A program made the translations under genes and the position numbers. This document shows, piece by piece, positions 16,961 to 25,742 of a stretch of 64,000 nucleotides of DNA (within the stretch, counting starts at the first letter, position 1; each line of letters starts with the position of its first letter). This stretch comes from Armatimonadetes bacterium 55-13. Its GTDB lineage: Bacteria; Armatimonadota; Fimbriimonadia; Fimbriimonadales; Fimbriimonadaceae. Under the pieces are notes generated by a model. That model was not told the origin of the DNA, made no database searches, and saw nothing but the letters and a program-made list of their open reading frames with translations. The stretch covers positions 29,731-93,730 of the forward strand of contig MKRX01000015.1 in assembly GCA_001898035.1 (NCBI GenBank). The letters are read 5' to 3'.

Positions 16961-18160
16961 CTAAGGCGTCTGGGCGGGCGTCAGACGAGACTCAACGTAT
17001 TTGAGCCGAACCTTAGCTTGGTCCGCGAAGGGGCTCATGGGCCAACGGCGAACGATCTCGCTGTATGCGACCTTTGCGGAATCAAAATTTTGATAGACGG
17101 CTTCGGAAATCATGCCGCCGCGAAACATGGCGGCCTCTAGATCGCCTTGCGCGGCTTGGGGATCCTTGAGGATGGACTCATACATTCGCATCGCACTGAG
17201 ATTATCGTTAGCACGCTCCAATCGAGTCGCGCAATCCATCAAGAGCCCGGATTTGATCGTTCCGATGGGGTGATTCAATGCAGCGATGCAGGTTGCGATG
17301 GGACCGATTTCCTGTTCGGCCAACATTTTTGGCAGCCCCTTGAAGAATGCCTCGCGGCATTCGGGCTTGGGTCCACCAGGGTCGTTGATACTCTTGTGCA
17401 TCCAATTGAGGAGAACAGCGGTGTCACCCGGATTGACGCGGTGCAGTTGGGCTAGTTCCATTCGAGAGAGAATGCGCAGGTCCTTTGTCTCGGAAAGCGT
17501 GGCTTTTGCGTCACTTGTGAATTCGTCATCCCTTTTCGCCCTTAGGATGAGACAAAGGAAAAGTCCTCCCACCGCGCCGCCGATGTGAGCAAGGTGACCT
17601 ACGCCGTCTCGACCACCGAAGAGAATGGCCTCAAGAATGTCCAGGCCCAGGTACATGCCAGCGACTCCCCACATTGGCCAATCAAACGTTCCCATGCTGA
17701 CCAACCGCCACCAATAGAAGAACGTGACTTTTCCGTGCGGGAACATGTAAAGAGCCGCGCCGAGGACGCCCATGATGGCGCCTGATGCTCCAATGGAGGG
17801 GATGTCTGGGTGCGATGCTCCCAGAATGAGTTGGTGGAGCAAATCTCCCGCGTAGCCGGCAAGGAAATACAGAATCAGGAACTTGAACGATTTGAGGCGA
17901 CCTTCCACGGCGAAACCGAAGAGATAGAGGAACCACATGTTTCCGATGATGTGGAGCAGGCTCCCGTGCAGGAACATGCTGGACGTCATATGAAGGAAAT
18001 CGAAGTTGCTCCCTTTGAGGCCCCAATCGTTGACGATCGATTCTTTTATTTCAAAGCCGTTTGAGGTACACGCATAAACCACGATGTTGATCGTGATGAG
18101 GATGATGGTAACAAACGGAATACTTTCCGGAGGATTTTTACTGCGAATTGGAAGTAGCAT
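16961..18160 (-). CDS. Rhomboid-family intramembrane serine protease with helical C-terminal tail
   Basis: 399 residues from ATG 18160. The first 210 residues hold six or so membrane segments with rhomboid landmarks: [15 protein letters not shown] (loop and Asn/His of helix 2), [12 protein letters not shown] (catalytic Ser) and [12 protein letters not shown] (catalytic His). Rhomboids cut membrane proteins within or near the bilayer. The remaining ~190 residues are soluble, helical and TPR-like (tetratrico-type spacing in [17 protein letters not shown] and [18 protein letters not shown]), ending in a basic region. The C-terminal extension is probably cytosolic or adaptor-like. A terminator separates it from the receiver gene upstream. 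Confidence 0.88.
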   Translation of the reverse strand: MLLPIRSKNPPESIPFVTIILITINIVVYACTSNGFEIKESIVNDWGLKGSNFDFLHMTSSMFLHGSLLHIIGNMWFLYLFGFAVEGRLKSFKFLILYFLAGYAGDLLHQLILGASHPDIPSIGASGAIMGVLGAALYMFPHGKVTFFYWWRLVSMGTFDWPMWGVAGMYLGLDILEAILFGGRDGVGHLAHIGGAVGGLFLCLILRAKRDDEFTSDAKATLSETKDLRILSRMELAQLHRVNPGDTAVLLNWMHKSINDPGGPKPECREAFFKGLPKMLAEQEIGPIATCIAALNHPIGTIKSGLLMDCATRLERANDNLSAMRMYESILKDPQAAQGDLEAAMFRGGMISEAVYQNFDSAKVAYSEIVRRWPMSPFADQAKVRLKYVESRLTPAQTP

Positions 18161-18203
18161 AAAGAAAGCGCGTAAGTGTATTCGGACGATATCTTACGCA
18201 AAT

Positions 18204-18240
18204 AAAAACCTGGCCGCAAGTACTATGCGACCAGGTTTTT
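18204..18240 (-). terminator. Bidirectional terminator after the response-regulator gene
   Basis: AAAAACCTGG at 18204-18213 is an exact inverted copy of CCAGGTTTTT at 18231-18240, with an extra inner CGCA/TGCG pairing. Read on the minus strand it ends the receiver transcript, 24 bases after its stop codon. Confidence 0.9.
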
Positions 18241-18264
18241 GCTTTTCTTCAGCTAGAGAGGGTA

Positions 18265-18708
18265 CTAGACGGCTTCTTTGGACTTAGCAGCGCGCTCCCA
18301 GAGTTCGACAGTCCGAACGTCTCGGCGGCGACGATCCATGGCTTGACCGATCTTGAGCGAGAGAATCTCGTAGACGTCGATGCCAGGAGCGTTCTTTTCG
18401 ATGTAATCGTAGGCGCCACGGCGCATGCACTCGACCGCGTTTGCCACGTTTCCGTAGGCAGTCATTACGATGACCTCAGCGAAGAGATCTCTCGTAAAGG
18501 CGGCGTGGAGTACCTGGAGACCCGAATCTGGGTGATCCATACTCATGTCGGTTACGATGGCGTCATACGGCTTTGGGCGCTCTAGAATCTTTGCGATCCC
18601 TTCTGCGGCGCTATCTGCCGTTTCTACTTTAAAGCCATCCCTCTCTAAGCGACGTTTGACGGCGGCAACCACGGCCTCTTCGTCATCGATCACAAGCACG
18701 CGACACAT
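18265..18708 (-). CDS. Single-domain response regulator (receiver) protein
   Basis: 147 residues. A complete CheY-like receiver: acidic pair at residues 8-9 (VIDDEE), phosphoacceptor Asp54 in AIVTDMSMD, Thr in VIVMTAYG and Lys in YIEKNAPG. No output domain follows; a basic and Glu-rich helix of about 25 residues ends the protein. It therefore probably works by protein contact or as a phosphate relay. No histidine kinase gene is next to it. It is divergent from the MFS-HEAT gene, with about 100 bases between. Confidence 0.9.
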   Translation of the reverse strand: MCRVLVIDDEEAVVAAVKRRLERDGFKVETADSAAEGIAKILERPKPYDAIVTDMSMDHPDSGLQVLHAAFTRDLFAEVIVMTAYGNVANAVECMRRGAYDYIEKNAPGIDVYEILSLKIGQAMDRRRRDVRTVELWERAAKSKEAV

Positions 18709-18812
18709 TAAGGGGAGTATAGCTGGTTCTGGGGTTCTTCCGCCCGAGAACGGGCTTTAGGACTCGTAAACCTAACGAAACATTGCGGCAGGCGTTCAGA
18801 ATAAGAGGGAAG

Positions 18813-21140
18813 GTGGCTGATCGACACACCCCTCCCACGCGCATAGAGACGCTTCAGACTCTCCGAACTGCGAACTTAGACGTCGCGTTCTCGACGGCGT
18901 TTGCCACTTTGGTCACGGGCGCGTTTCTCGTTGGGTTTGTAAAGTTATTGGGAGGCACCGACCTTTGGATAGGTGTACTTTCGGCGCTTCCGGCAGCCCT
19001 GGGCGTCCTCCAAATTCCGGGCGCCATCATTGCAAGGCGTTTCCCCAGTTACAAGGGTTTTGTCACGCCCGGAGGTTTGGTCTGGCGGGCCATGTACGTT
19101 CCCGTGGCCATCCTGCCCCTCTTGGCGCTGAATAACGAACTCAGGCTTTTTGTCTTGGTTGGGTGCGTTTCCATCGGCGCATTCACGATTTCGCTCGTTA
19201 ACTCGACTTACAACGATTGGATCGCCGAGCTTGTGCCCGCTCGATCCCGCGGATGGTATTTCTCTCGTCGCAACGCGATTGGGGCGGGAGTTGGAGCTAC
19301 GGTTGGTCTGCTGGGCGGCTTGCTATTGGACCGCTTCAAAGGAGCAGGACGTGAAGACATCGGCTACAGCGTCGTCTTCGGCATTGGCGTGCTTTGCGCG
19401 GCCCTCAGCATGGCTTTCTTCCTGCGGATGCGGGACATGGAGCGCAAAAACGTTCAGAAGCAGAGTCTTCGTGAAGGCTTGGGGAGTTTTGCGGCTCCGT
19501 TCCGACACCGGGAATTCCGAAAGGTCCTGCTGTTCTTGGCGATGTTTTTTGTGGGGCAGACTTTTGCGGGAAACCTGTATGCGGCCTTCGCCCTTGAATC
19601 GCTGAACATGCCTTTCGTTTGGATCCAGGCTTGCACTCTGATGCAGGCATTGGGAACCGTGGCTAGCTCCTCACTTTGGGGGTTTTTGGCGGATCGATAT
19701 GGAAACAAACCCTGTTTGATTCTGGCAGGAGTGGGAATTGCGTTGAATCCGCTCGCGTGGGTCCTGACCAATCCTTCGAATCTGAATCTCTCGGTGGGAC
19801 TTCTCGTGGCGAGTCACTTCCTGATGGGATTGTTCTGGTGCGGGGTTAACCTCACTCAGTTCAATCTTCTCTTAGCCACGGCGCCTGAGGAGGATCGAGC
19901 CAGCTTTATTGGATCGGGGCTTGCGATTCAGGGAGTCGTCAGTGGTTTGGCGCCTCTGCTTGGCGCGGAGTTGATGGCAATCCTTCGTCCTGGACTAGGG
20001 GCAGAACACGCATACAAAGGCGTTTTCTGGGGCGTCTTCATCCTGCGACTGTTCGCGATGATCTTCTTAGCCCCTGTTCGCGAGGAAGGATCTGCTCATG
20101 TCCAAAAAACGCTTCGCGACTTGCGAAAGGTAACGCCGAAAGGGATGCGCGCCTTGCGATCTTTGAGCCGGAGCGGAGATGCTCATATCCGTGCCGCGGC
20201 GATCGATAACGTGGGTGCGGAAGGATTTTCGATGGCGAGCGATGAGATCGTTAAGGCCCTTGGCGATCCGTCTCCAAAAGTTCGCCGCAATGCGGCCCGA
20301 GCCTTGGCGCGACTGGGAGATCAACGGCTAGCCGTTCCCCTCATCCAGCATCTTGAAAACCATCCGGACTCAGTGGAAGAAGAGATGGTAGAGGCGTTGG
20401 GCGACGTGGGGAATCCGCAGGCGGTGCCCGCCCTCGTGGGATTGCTTCAGAGCCCTCGCTCCCTGCTTCGCCGAGCGGCGGCGAAGGCGCTTGGGCGAAT
20501 TGGCAGTTCAGAAGCCATCGCACCACTCATCGCAGCTGCAGAAGAAGCAGGAGACCCCGATCTCCGGAGAGCAAGCATTCAGGCCCTCCGCGTTTTAGGA
20601 GCCAATGAGTCCGGTCCAGTCGTCTTCGACTCTCTCTTTGACCCGCACCCGAGCGTCCGCATTGCGGCGGCGGAAGCGGTGTCCGAGCTAAATATGGTGG
20701 AGGCACTGCCCTATGTCCGACAGGCCCTTGCTTACTATCAGGACGAGGCGGTTGGGGAGATGGTCTATGCGTTGGGATGCGTGGGAACCCGAGAGGATCT
20801 GCCCCTCATGCTCCAGCAAGTTGGGCATTTGAGTTCGCAGACAACCCGACGCCGATGCCTCCTCGGCGTGGCGCGTCTTTTGGGAGTTGAAGGTGAGACT
20901 TATCGACTCTTGCTGTTAGAGGGATTCGCCCTTGACGCGGCTCTCTTGGACCTTATGCAGCCAGTGATTCGGACCAATAGACGCATCCGCGTCGCTCTGG
21001 ACCGTTATGGATCCGGCCAAGAAAGCGAGGCGCTGGACATGTTGGCGAAGGCCACGCAAAACGCTTCGACCGCGATTCTGGCGGAATACGCGGTCGAAGA
21101 TTCCTTCTTGATAGCGGCTGTGCTGGCAACGAAAATTTAG
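18813..21140 (+). CDS. MFS transporter fused to a C-terminal HEAT-repeat domain
   Basis: 775 residues from GTG 18813, preferred because AGAGGGA lies just upstream; TTG 18783 is also in frame. Residues about 15-420 have twelve hydrophobic helices and MFS-like loops (ARRFPSYKG, ADRYGNKP). Residues ~440-660 are HEAT/armadillo-type repeats (for example KVRRNAARALARLGD, LLRRAAAKALGRIGS, SVRIAAAEAVSELN), followed by ~110 helical residues. HEAT arrays normally bind proteins, so the cytosolic part may regulate or scaffold the transporter. The substrate is unknown. The stop overlaps convergent 21137-21868 by four bases. Confidence 0.85.
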   Translation: MADRHTPPTRIETLQTLRTANLDVAFSTAFATLVTGAFLVGFVKLLGGTDLWIGVLSALPAALGVLQIPGAIIARRFPSYKGFVTPGGLVWRAMYVPVAILPLLALNNELRLFVLVGCVSIGAFTISLVNSTYNDWIAELVPARSRGWYFSRRNAIGAGVGATVGLLGGLLLDRFKGAGREDIGYSVVFGIGVLCAALSMAFFLRMRDMERKNVQKQSLREGLGSFAAPFRHREFRKVLLFLAMFFVGQTFAGNLYAAFALESLNMPFVWIQACTLMQALGTVASSSLWGFLADRYGNKPCLILAGVGIALNPLAWVLTNPSNLNLSVGLLVASHFLMGLFWCGVNLTQFNLLLATAPEEDRASFIGSGLAIQGVVSGLAPLLGAELMAILRPGLGAEHAYKGVFWGVFILRLFAMIFLAPVREEGSAHVQKTLRDLRKVTPKGMRALRSLSRSGDAHIRAAAIDNVGAEGFSMASDEIVKALGDPSPKVRRNAARALARLGDQRLAVPLIQHLENHPDSVEEEMVEALGDVGNPQAVPALVGLLQSPRSLLRRAAAKALGRIGSSEAIAPLIAAAEEAGDPDLRRASIQALRVLGANESGPVVFDSLFDPHPSVRIAAAEAVSELNMVEALPYVRQALAYYQDEAVGEMVYALGCVGTREDLPLMLQQVGHLSSQTTRRRCLLGVARLLGVEGETYRLLLLEGFALDAALLDLMQPVIRTNRRIRVALDRYGSGQESEALDMLAKATQNASTAILAEYAVEDSFLIAAVLATKI

Positions 21141-21868
21141 GCTTTCTTTCGTCGGGAAAGCACAAGCAATCCCACCCCCAACACCGCCATCGAAACGGGC
21201 TCCGGCACAGGATTTGGCGTTCCTACGCGGTAATTGTCATAGTAGGCGATCGACGAACTATCGAAGTCGTCCACATAGTCGGAGTAGAGATCGAAATCGG
21301 TCAGATTCGATGCTGGCGTTGCGTCGAGGGCAAACGAATTGTTCCCAACTTTTGCCATGGCAGTCGTTTCTCCGGGGATGTAGGCTAAGGAGATATCAAT
21401 CCACGCACCAATGGCGGAACTTGAGTAGGTTCCGATGCCAGAGCCATCCCAAAGATCGCTCGTCGTTGGTCCACCTCGGATCGTTCCATCAGAGCACAAA
21501 GTGATTCCGACTACTAAATCGAAATCGTTCCAAAGAGCGAGTCCATAGACTCGATCCACGGTTGCAGAAGCTGGATCGAGAAAGATACTTACCGATCCCG
21601 TCACCTCTTCAGCTCCGGAATATCCTCCGGGAATGGAAGCCCAAGCGAACCAGGCGCCATCGCTTCCGTCCCACTCGACGGACTGAGTACCAGATTTGGC
21701 AATGGTGTCTACGACGGAGAATCCTCCGAGCGCATTCCATCCATTCTGGCTATCTAATGCACCGGTCGTGAAGCCTTCGGCGGCTTCGAAGCTCGTATTT
21801 AAGAAATCCAGGGCACTCGCAAGGGACGAGAGCACAAGGGATAAACAAACAAGTAGCGTCCTTTTCAC
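21137..21868 (-). CDS. PEP-CTERM sorting-signal exported protein
   Basis: 243 residues from GTG 21868, with GGAGG seven bases upstream. The N-terminus is a Sec signal (KRTLLVCLSLVLSSLASA). The mature part is Gly/Ser/Asp-rich and beta-like, reminiscent of carbohydrate-binding or lectin-like jelly rolls (LWNDFDLVVGITLCSDG). The C-terminus has the full PEP-CTERM signal: VPEP, a hydrophobic helix (VSMAVLGVGLLVLS) and a terminal RRKK cluster. Such proteins are handled by an exosortase, which is not in this window. Confidence 0.88.
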   Translation of the reverse strand: MKRTLLVCLSLVLSSLASALDFLNTSFEAAEGFTTGALDSQNGWNALGGFSVVDTIAKSGTQSVEWDGSDGAWFAWASIPGGYSGAEEVTGSVSIFLDPASATVDRVYGLALWNDFDLVVGITLCSDGTIRGGPTTSDLWDGSGIGTYSSSAIGAWIDISLAYIPGETTAMAKVGNNSFALDATPASNLTDFDLYSDYVDDFDSSSIAYYDNYRVGTPNPVPEPVSMAVLGVGLLVLSRRKKA

Positions 21869-22006
21869 AAACAGCCCTCCTCAAAAGGCGGATTTGACGA
21901 CAGTCCACTCAAAAAGTAAGTTTTAGTTTATGACAAAAACTTGCAAATATTTCGATTGATTTGAGGTCCTTAGTCCACTGGAACCTGGCGGGGAGCAAAG
22001 GTGTTC

Positions 22007-22012
22007 TATACT
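22007..22012 (+). promoter_or_regulatory. Probable -10 element (TATACT) of ssrA
   Basis: TATACT lies 14 bases before the predicted 5' end of tmRNA. No convincing -35 hexamer is seen 16-18 bases further upstream, so the promoter is only partly supported. A short 5' leader would be removed by RNase P. Confidence 0.4.
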
Positions 22013-22026
22013 TTGTGGGACAAACT

Positions 22027-22383
22027 GGGGGCGAAAGGGCTCGACAGAGCTGGTTCGACTTTCGGTTGCGAGCCGTGGATTCTCGTTGGCCACGTCAAAA
22101 ACGAGAAAAAAAGTAGTTGCGAATAACAATTACGCCTTCGCTGCCTAAATAGCCAGCGAGATCCGCACTCCTCGAGCCGGTAGGGGAGAGTTCGGGTCTA
22201 ATAAAATCCGGATCGTTGGGTCGGCTTCCGTCTGTAGCTAGCTCGACTAAATAAATCAGACTGGGCGTGCGTTCAGCCGGCCTCGGGAGAGAGCGCCGCC
22301 GAGATAAAGTACTGAGGAGACGCTCGTGGTAACTGGAGGGGCGACAGTTTTGGAAGGGGGTTCAATTCCCCCCGCCTCCACCA
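22027..22383 (+). ncRNA. ssrA: Transfer-messenger RNA (tmRNA)
   Basis: 357 bases, one-piece form. The 5' GGGGGCG at 22027-22033 pairs with CGCCTCC at 22373-22379 (one G-U), followed by discriminator A and an encoded CCA at 22381-22383. The T-arm is GGGGG-TTCAATT-CCCCC. The tag frame begins with GCG at 22119 and reads ANNNYAFAA before TAA at 22146-22148; the sequence around the resume codon (AGTAGTTGCG) is typical. Pseudoknot-like GC-rich segments fill the region between tag and T-arm. tmRNA with SmpB frees stalled ribosomes and tags the broken protein for proteolysis. No protein-coding gene lies in this stretch. Confidence 0.96.
22119..22148 (+). other. tmRNA tag-peptide reading frame (ANNNYAFAA)
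   Basis: Nine sense codons beginning with the GCG resume codon and ending in TAA. The terminal FAA/LAA-like end is what ClpXP and related proteases recognise in tmRNA tags of other bacteria. Confidence 0.92.
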
Positions 22384-22397
22384 AATTCCTTTTTCCC

Positions 22398-22559
22398 TTA
22401 CCGGCGCTTATGGCCGTGTTTCTTTTCCAGCCTCATCATCCGAAGCATCTTTAGGTTGATCACCAAGAATCGCCATAGCTGCCAAGGAAGGAACGTTCGC
22501 CAGAAGAGGGTCCAGCGAGTGGGGCGAGGAGCTTGCAAGTGACTGGGTTTGTTCATCAT
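22398..22559 (-). CDS. Overlooked 53-residue membrane-associated protein next to the SQR-like gene
   Basis: A 53-residue frame from ATG 22559 (ATGATG) to TAA 22400-22398. AAGGAG lies five bases upstream, a strong ribosome site, and the gene starts 16 bases after the stop of the flavoprotein gene, so the two almost certainly share a transcript. The N-terminus is Pro/Arg-rich; residues about 16-42 (WTLFWRTFLPWQLW then FLVINLKMLRMM) form one amphipathic or membrane-surface helix rich in Trp; the end is basic (EKKHGHKRR). It has no cysteines and no signal peptide. It may dock the flavoprotein to the membrane; that is inference from position and composition. Confidence 0.75.
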   Translation of the reverse strand: MMNKPSHLQAPRPTRWTLFWRTFLPWQLWRFLVINLKMLRMMRLEKKHGHKRR

Positions 22560-22574
22560 TGACTCCTTCTTCCC

Positions 22575-24032
22575 TTACTCCGGGATAAGCGACCAGCCGG
22601 GCTTCATCTTGGCTTTGTACAAGAACATATGGTGAAGCAGGATCTTGATCCAGTGCCCGGCTAACCCGATCTCTCCGAAGGTGGAATTGAGGTCTCGACC
22701 GTATTGCGGATACTTCTGGTAGTCCGGGATGATGGGAAACATGGTCATGGAAGCAGCAGTTCCCGAAAAGGGATTGGCGCCCGCCGAGGCCACGCAAGCA
22801 GCTCCCATTTCGGCCATGGACGCCGTGTAGAGCGGTTTATCTTCCCCCCGGATCAATCGGACGATGTTTCGGGCGACGGTTTTACCAATAACGGCGGAGG
22901 GCATGCCGGTTCGAGGTGGCGCTGGAGAAATCATGAGTCCTTCATCATTCGTGCGCACCTTTGAGATCGGGTGGGGCGGCGCGAAGGCGATACCAGCCGC
23001 AAAGAGATTGGGGTAGGCCGGACTCTGATAGACGCGGGGCCAATCCGCCGGGGTCCATTCTTCGTAAGGTTTTTTGGCGTAATCGGCATCCACTTTCATG
23101 AAGCCGTTCGGCGCGAAGAGGCGATCTGTGATGTCCGCGCCAGTGGCATCAAAGGCTTTGAGTCCCACCCCCGTGAAGGGAGGTAAAAGCATCGCGAAGT
23201 CGAATGGAATTTCCATTCTCGTTCCGTCCAGCGTCTCGATATGGGTGGCGCCCGGATCTACGCTTCGCACATGGGCTCGAGTTACGAAGTCGATGCCTCG
23301 CTCCGCGAACAGAGACTCGGTGAAGATTTTGCTGGGCGAGACGTAGCCGCCCATTTTGATGTTTAGCCCATCTACACCAAAATCACCTAACTCATATTCA
23401 TTCGTGATGAACGTGATGTCCGCCTTGTCTCGAACGCCTCGGGACCGCAGTTCGAATTCGAGATTGACGACATATTCAAATGCCGCTCCCTCGCAGGTAC
23501 AGCCACCATGCCCTACACCAACGGCGAATCGTTGGCGTTCGCCTTTCTTCATCCGCTCCACGCTTTCGAGGAACGCAGTGGAGGTTGAGGCGGCATGATC
23601 GGCGGTGCAAACTGAGTGAGAATTTCCTTCCGGTCCCAGTCCGGGGGTGGCCGCGAAATTCAGTTTTGGTCCCGTTGCGTTGATCAGGAAGTCGTATTCG
23701 ACAAATTCTCGCCGACCGTCTTTACCTTGGCCGGTGTATTCAACTTCGACCTTTGGTTTGGCTCCGCCTTCGGGGGTTCCTTCTGGCCACAGCGCCACGG
23801 CTTTAGCTTGCAGGAAATCAATCTGGCGACGTTCGTAGATCGGAGCGAGGGGAAAGACGACGGCCTCTTTCTTCATAAGTCCGACTCCAACCCAGATGTT
23901 TGAAGGAATCCAATTGTACGTGGGTTGTGGAGAAATCACGACCACGTCGTTGTCCTTGCCCAGCCACTTTCGTAGAAATGCCGCGGAGGTGTGCCCGGCG
24001 ATCCCCGCTCCTAGTACGACGACACGTGCCAT
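22575..24032 (-). CDS. Sulfide:quinone oxidoreductase-like FAD protein
   Basis: 485 residues. The FAD-binding opening VVVLGAGIAGHTSAAFLRKWLG, the second flavin segment INATGPKLNF and the distal SPAYPNLFAAGIAFA are typical of the SQR/NDH-2 flavoprotein group. Three cysteine sites fit SQR: C142 (HSVCTADHA), C178 and C180 (GVGHGGCTCEGAAFEY) and C413 (GAACVASAG). SQR oxidises sulfide and passes electrons to quinone at the membrane face. The C-terminal amphipathic stretch (HWIKILLHHMFLYKAKMKPGW) is a likely membrane contact. Sulfide as substrate is inferred. A 53-residue gene follows directly. Confidence 0.82.
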   Translation of the reverse strand: MARVVVLGAGIAGHTSAAFLRKWLGKDNDVVVISPQPTYNWIPSNIWVGVGLMKKEAVVFPLAPIYERRQIDFLQAKAVALWPEGTPEGGAKPKVEVEYTGQGKDGRREFVEYDFLINATGPKLNFAATPGLGPEGNSHSVCTADHAASTSTAFLESVERMKKGERQRFAVGVGHGGCTCEGAAFEYVVNLEFELRSRGVRDKADITFITNEYELGDFGVDGLNIKMGGYVSPSKIFTESLFAERGIDFVTRAHVRSVDPGATHIETLDGTRMEIPFDFAMLLPPFTGVGLKAFDATGADITDRLFAPNGFMKVDADYAKKPYEEWTPADWPRVYQSPAYPNLFAAGIAFAPPHPISKVRTNDEGLMISPAPPRTGMPSAVIGKTVARNIVRLIRGEDKPLYTASMAEMGAACVASAGANPFSGTAASMTMFPIIPDYQKYPQYGRDLNSTFGEIGLAGHWIKILLHHMFLYKAKMKPGWSLIPE

Positions 24033-24058
24033 GTTTGGCCTCCCAGGATCTATCCGAT

Positions 24059-24214
24059 CTCTCTGACTTCATGTTGCACTTTACAGTGAATTAACTCGAC
24101 TCATCAGAGAGAGGCTCGCAAATCTCAAAAGGATTCTTCGGTCCACCTTCATGCCCATTGAACGCCATTCCTGAGCGAGCAATTCAGTTGGTCTAGGGTC
24201 CCCTGAATCCTTTT
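24059..24214. repeat. Two inverted-repeat pairs in the divergent region between the SQR-like and RND genes
   Basis: CTCTCTGA (24059-24066) faces TCAGAGAG (24104-24111), and AAAAGGATTC (24127-24136) faces GAATCCTTTT (24205-24214). Both sit between two divergent operons (24033-24263, no gene). They could be regulator sites, but no -35/-10 pair was clear. Confidence 0.35.
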
Positions 24215-24263
24215 GATCCTTCAGCGTCTCTGGACTCTAGAAACGCTTATTAAAGGCACAGAA

Positions 24264-25742
24264 ATGAGAACTCAAGGAATTCACGTCCTCATCCGCACTC
24301 TCCCTTTTGCCATCGCCGCGCTGCTTGTAGCTGGATGCGGACGATCTGAGGGACCAAGGGTGGTCTCTACTCCCGTGACATCGGTAAATGCACAGACATT
24401 AACGGTTGGAAAGACGAGGTCAGTTGGGGGCTATGAAGCCACAGGGACAGTCAAAGCCGTTTTGAACGCGACGCTCTCTTCCAAAGTCATGGGCCGGGTG
24501 ATCGATGTGTTCGTTCGCGAGGGCGACTTTGTGAAGAAAGGTCAGCTATTGGTCTCCATCGATTCAAGAGAATTGGAGGCCGCCACCAACGTTGCGGCAG
24601 CAAATTACGATGCTTCGGTGGTTGGAGTCGGGAGTGCTCAAAAGGCACTTGAAATTGAACATCGCACGAGCAAAGCCCGAATCGCGCAGGCCGAGTCACA
24701 GGTACAGCAAGCTCAAGCTGGGTTGGCAATCGCGAAAAGTCGTCTCGATCTCGTTTTGGCGGGACCGCGTTCTCAGGAAGTGTCTCAGACTCACATTGCG
24801 GTCACTCAGGCACAATCGTCATTGAACCTTGCCAAGATTGAGCTCGATCGGATGACGAGTCTCTACGAGAAGGGGGCGGTGGCGCGTCGAGAAGTCGACT
24901 TGGCGCAAAACCGGTTTGACCTGGCCAAGGGGCAATACGAGGCAGCCGTTCAGAGCGAAAGCATTGCGCGCGAGGGCTCCCGTTCTCAAGAAATTCAGGG
25001 CGCGCGGGATGCGGTAACTCAAGCCGATGCGGCCCTCAAGCAAGCGCAATCCGGGTTGGCTCAAGCAAAAGCGGCCGCACTTCAAGTCTCACTCCGTCAG
25101 AAAGACGTTGAAGTCGCCAATGCCCAAGTTAGGCAAGCCTCCGCCGTTTTCCGCTCGGCGAAAGTCAGTCTTTCCTACGGGCAGGTCGTTGCGCCATTCG
25201 ACGGACGCGTCACTCAGCGATCCATCGATCCCGGCGCCATGGCGAGTCCAGGCGTTTCGTTGCTAACTCTCGAAGGCGGAGGGCTCCGTTTGGAAGCCGC
25301 TGTCCCAGAAAGCGTATTGGGCTCCATTTCTCTGGGCAGCAAAGCGCCGATTCGGGTTGACGCCCTTCCGGCGGGCTCGGTCATGGGACAAGTGGTCGAG
25401 ATCGTGCCCGAAGGTGACGCGGTTTCTCATAGCTTCGTGGTCAAGTTTTCGCTTGGCGATCTCGCGGGGCTCAGATCAGGAATGTTCGGACGGGCGATGA
25501 TTCCAACTGGGACGACCCATCAAATTTTCATTCCGTCCTCGGCGACTTGGGAGCGCGAAGGATTGAACTACGTTTTCGCGATTAACAGTGACGGCATCGC
25601 CCGCCTACGAATCATCACGGTTGGCGACAGCATGCGCGACCAAGTTCCGGTTTTGTCCGGTCTCAACGGCGGCGACCGGATCGTGGTGGGAGATCGCAGT
25701 CAGGTCTTCGATGGTTGCCGGATCGAAGGGAGCGAGCGATGA
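24264..25742 (+). CDS. RND efflux periplasmic adaptor (membrane fusion lipoprotein)
   Basis: 492 residues from ATG 24264, with AAAGG upstream; the frame's earlier start at 24213 is less likely. The N-terminus is a lipoprotein signal ending LLVAGC. A lipoyl half-motif ([25 protein letters not shown]) at ~75-105 is followed by a very long helical hairpin (~120-310, Ala/Gln-rich, two repeats including GPRSQEV and GSRSQEI), then the second lipoyl half ([22 protein letters not shown]) and a beta-barrel. The long hairpin suggests contact with an outer-membrane tunnel. The last four bases overlap the pump gene (ATGA), so both are one operon. Confidence 0.92.
   Translation: MRTQGIHVLIRTLPFAIAALLVAGCGRSEGPRVVSTPVTSVNAQTLTVGKTRSVGGYEATGTVKAVLNATLSSKVMGRVIDVFVREGDFVKKGQLLVSIDSRELEAATNVAAANYDASVVGVGSAQKALEIEHRTSKARIAQAESQVQQAQAGLAIAKSRLDLVLAGPRSQEVSQTHIAVTQAQSSLNLAKIELDRMTSLYEKGAVARREVDLAQNRFDLAKGQYEAAVQSESIAREGSRSQEIQGARDAVTQADAALKQAQSGLAQAKAAALQVSLRQKDVEVANAQVRQASAVFRSAKVSLSYGQVVAPFDGRVTQRSIDPGAMASPGVSLLTLEGGGLRLEAAVPESVLGSISLGSKAPIRVDALPAGSVMGQVVEIVPEGDAVSHSFVVKFSLGDLAGLRSGMFGRAMIPTGTTHQIFIPSSATWEREGLNYVFAINSDGIARLRIITVGDSMRDQVPVLSGLNGGDRIVVGDRSQVFDGCRIEGSER

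Noticed and set aside
21923..22129. 68-residue frame on the minus strand
   Set aside because: It runs through the tmRNA promoter and 5' part of ssrA and has no ribosome site.
22408..22797. 129-residue frame on the minus strand
   Set aside because: It overlaps the SQR-like gene and the better supported 53-residue gene in another frame.
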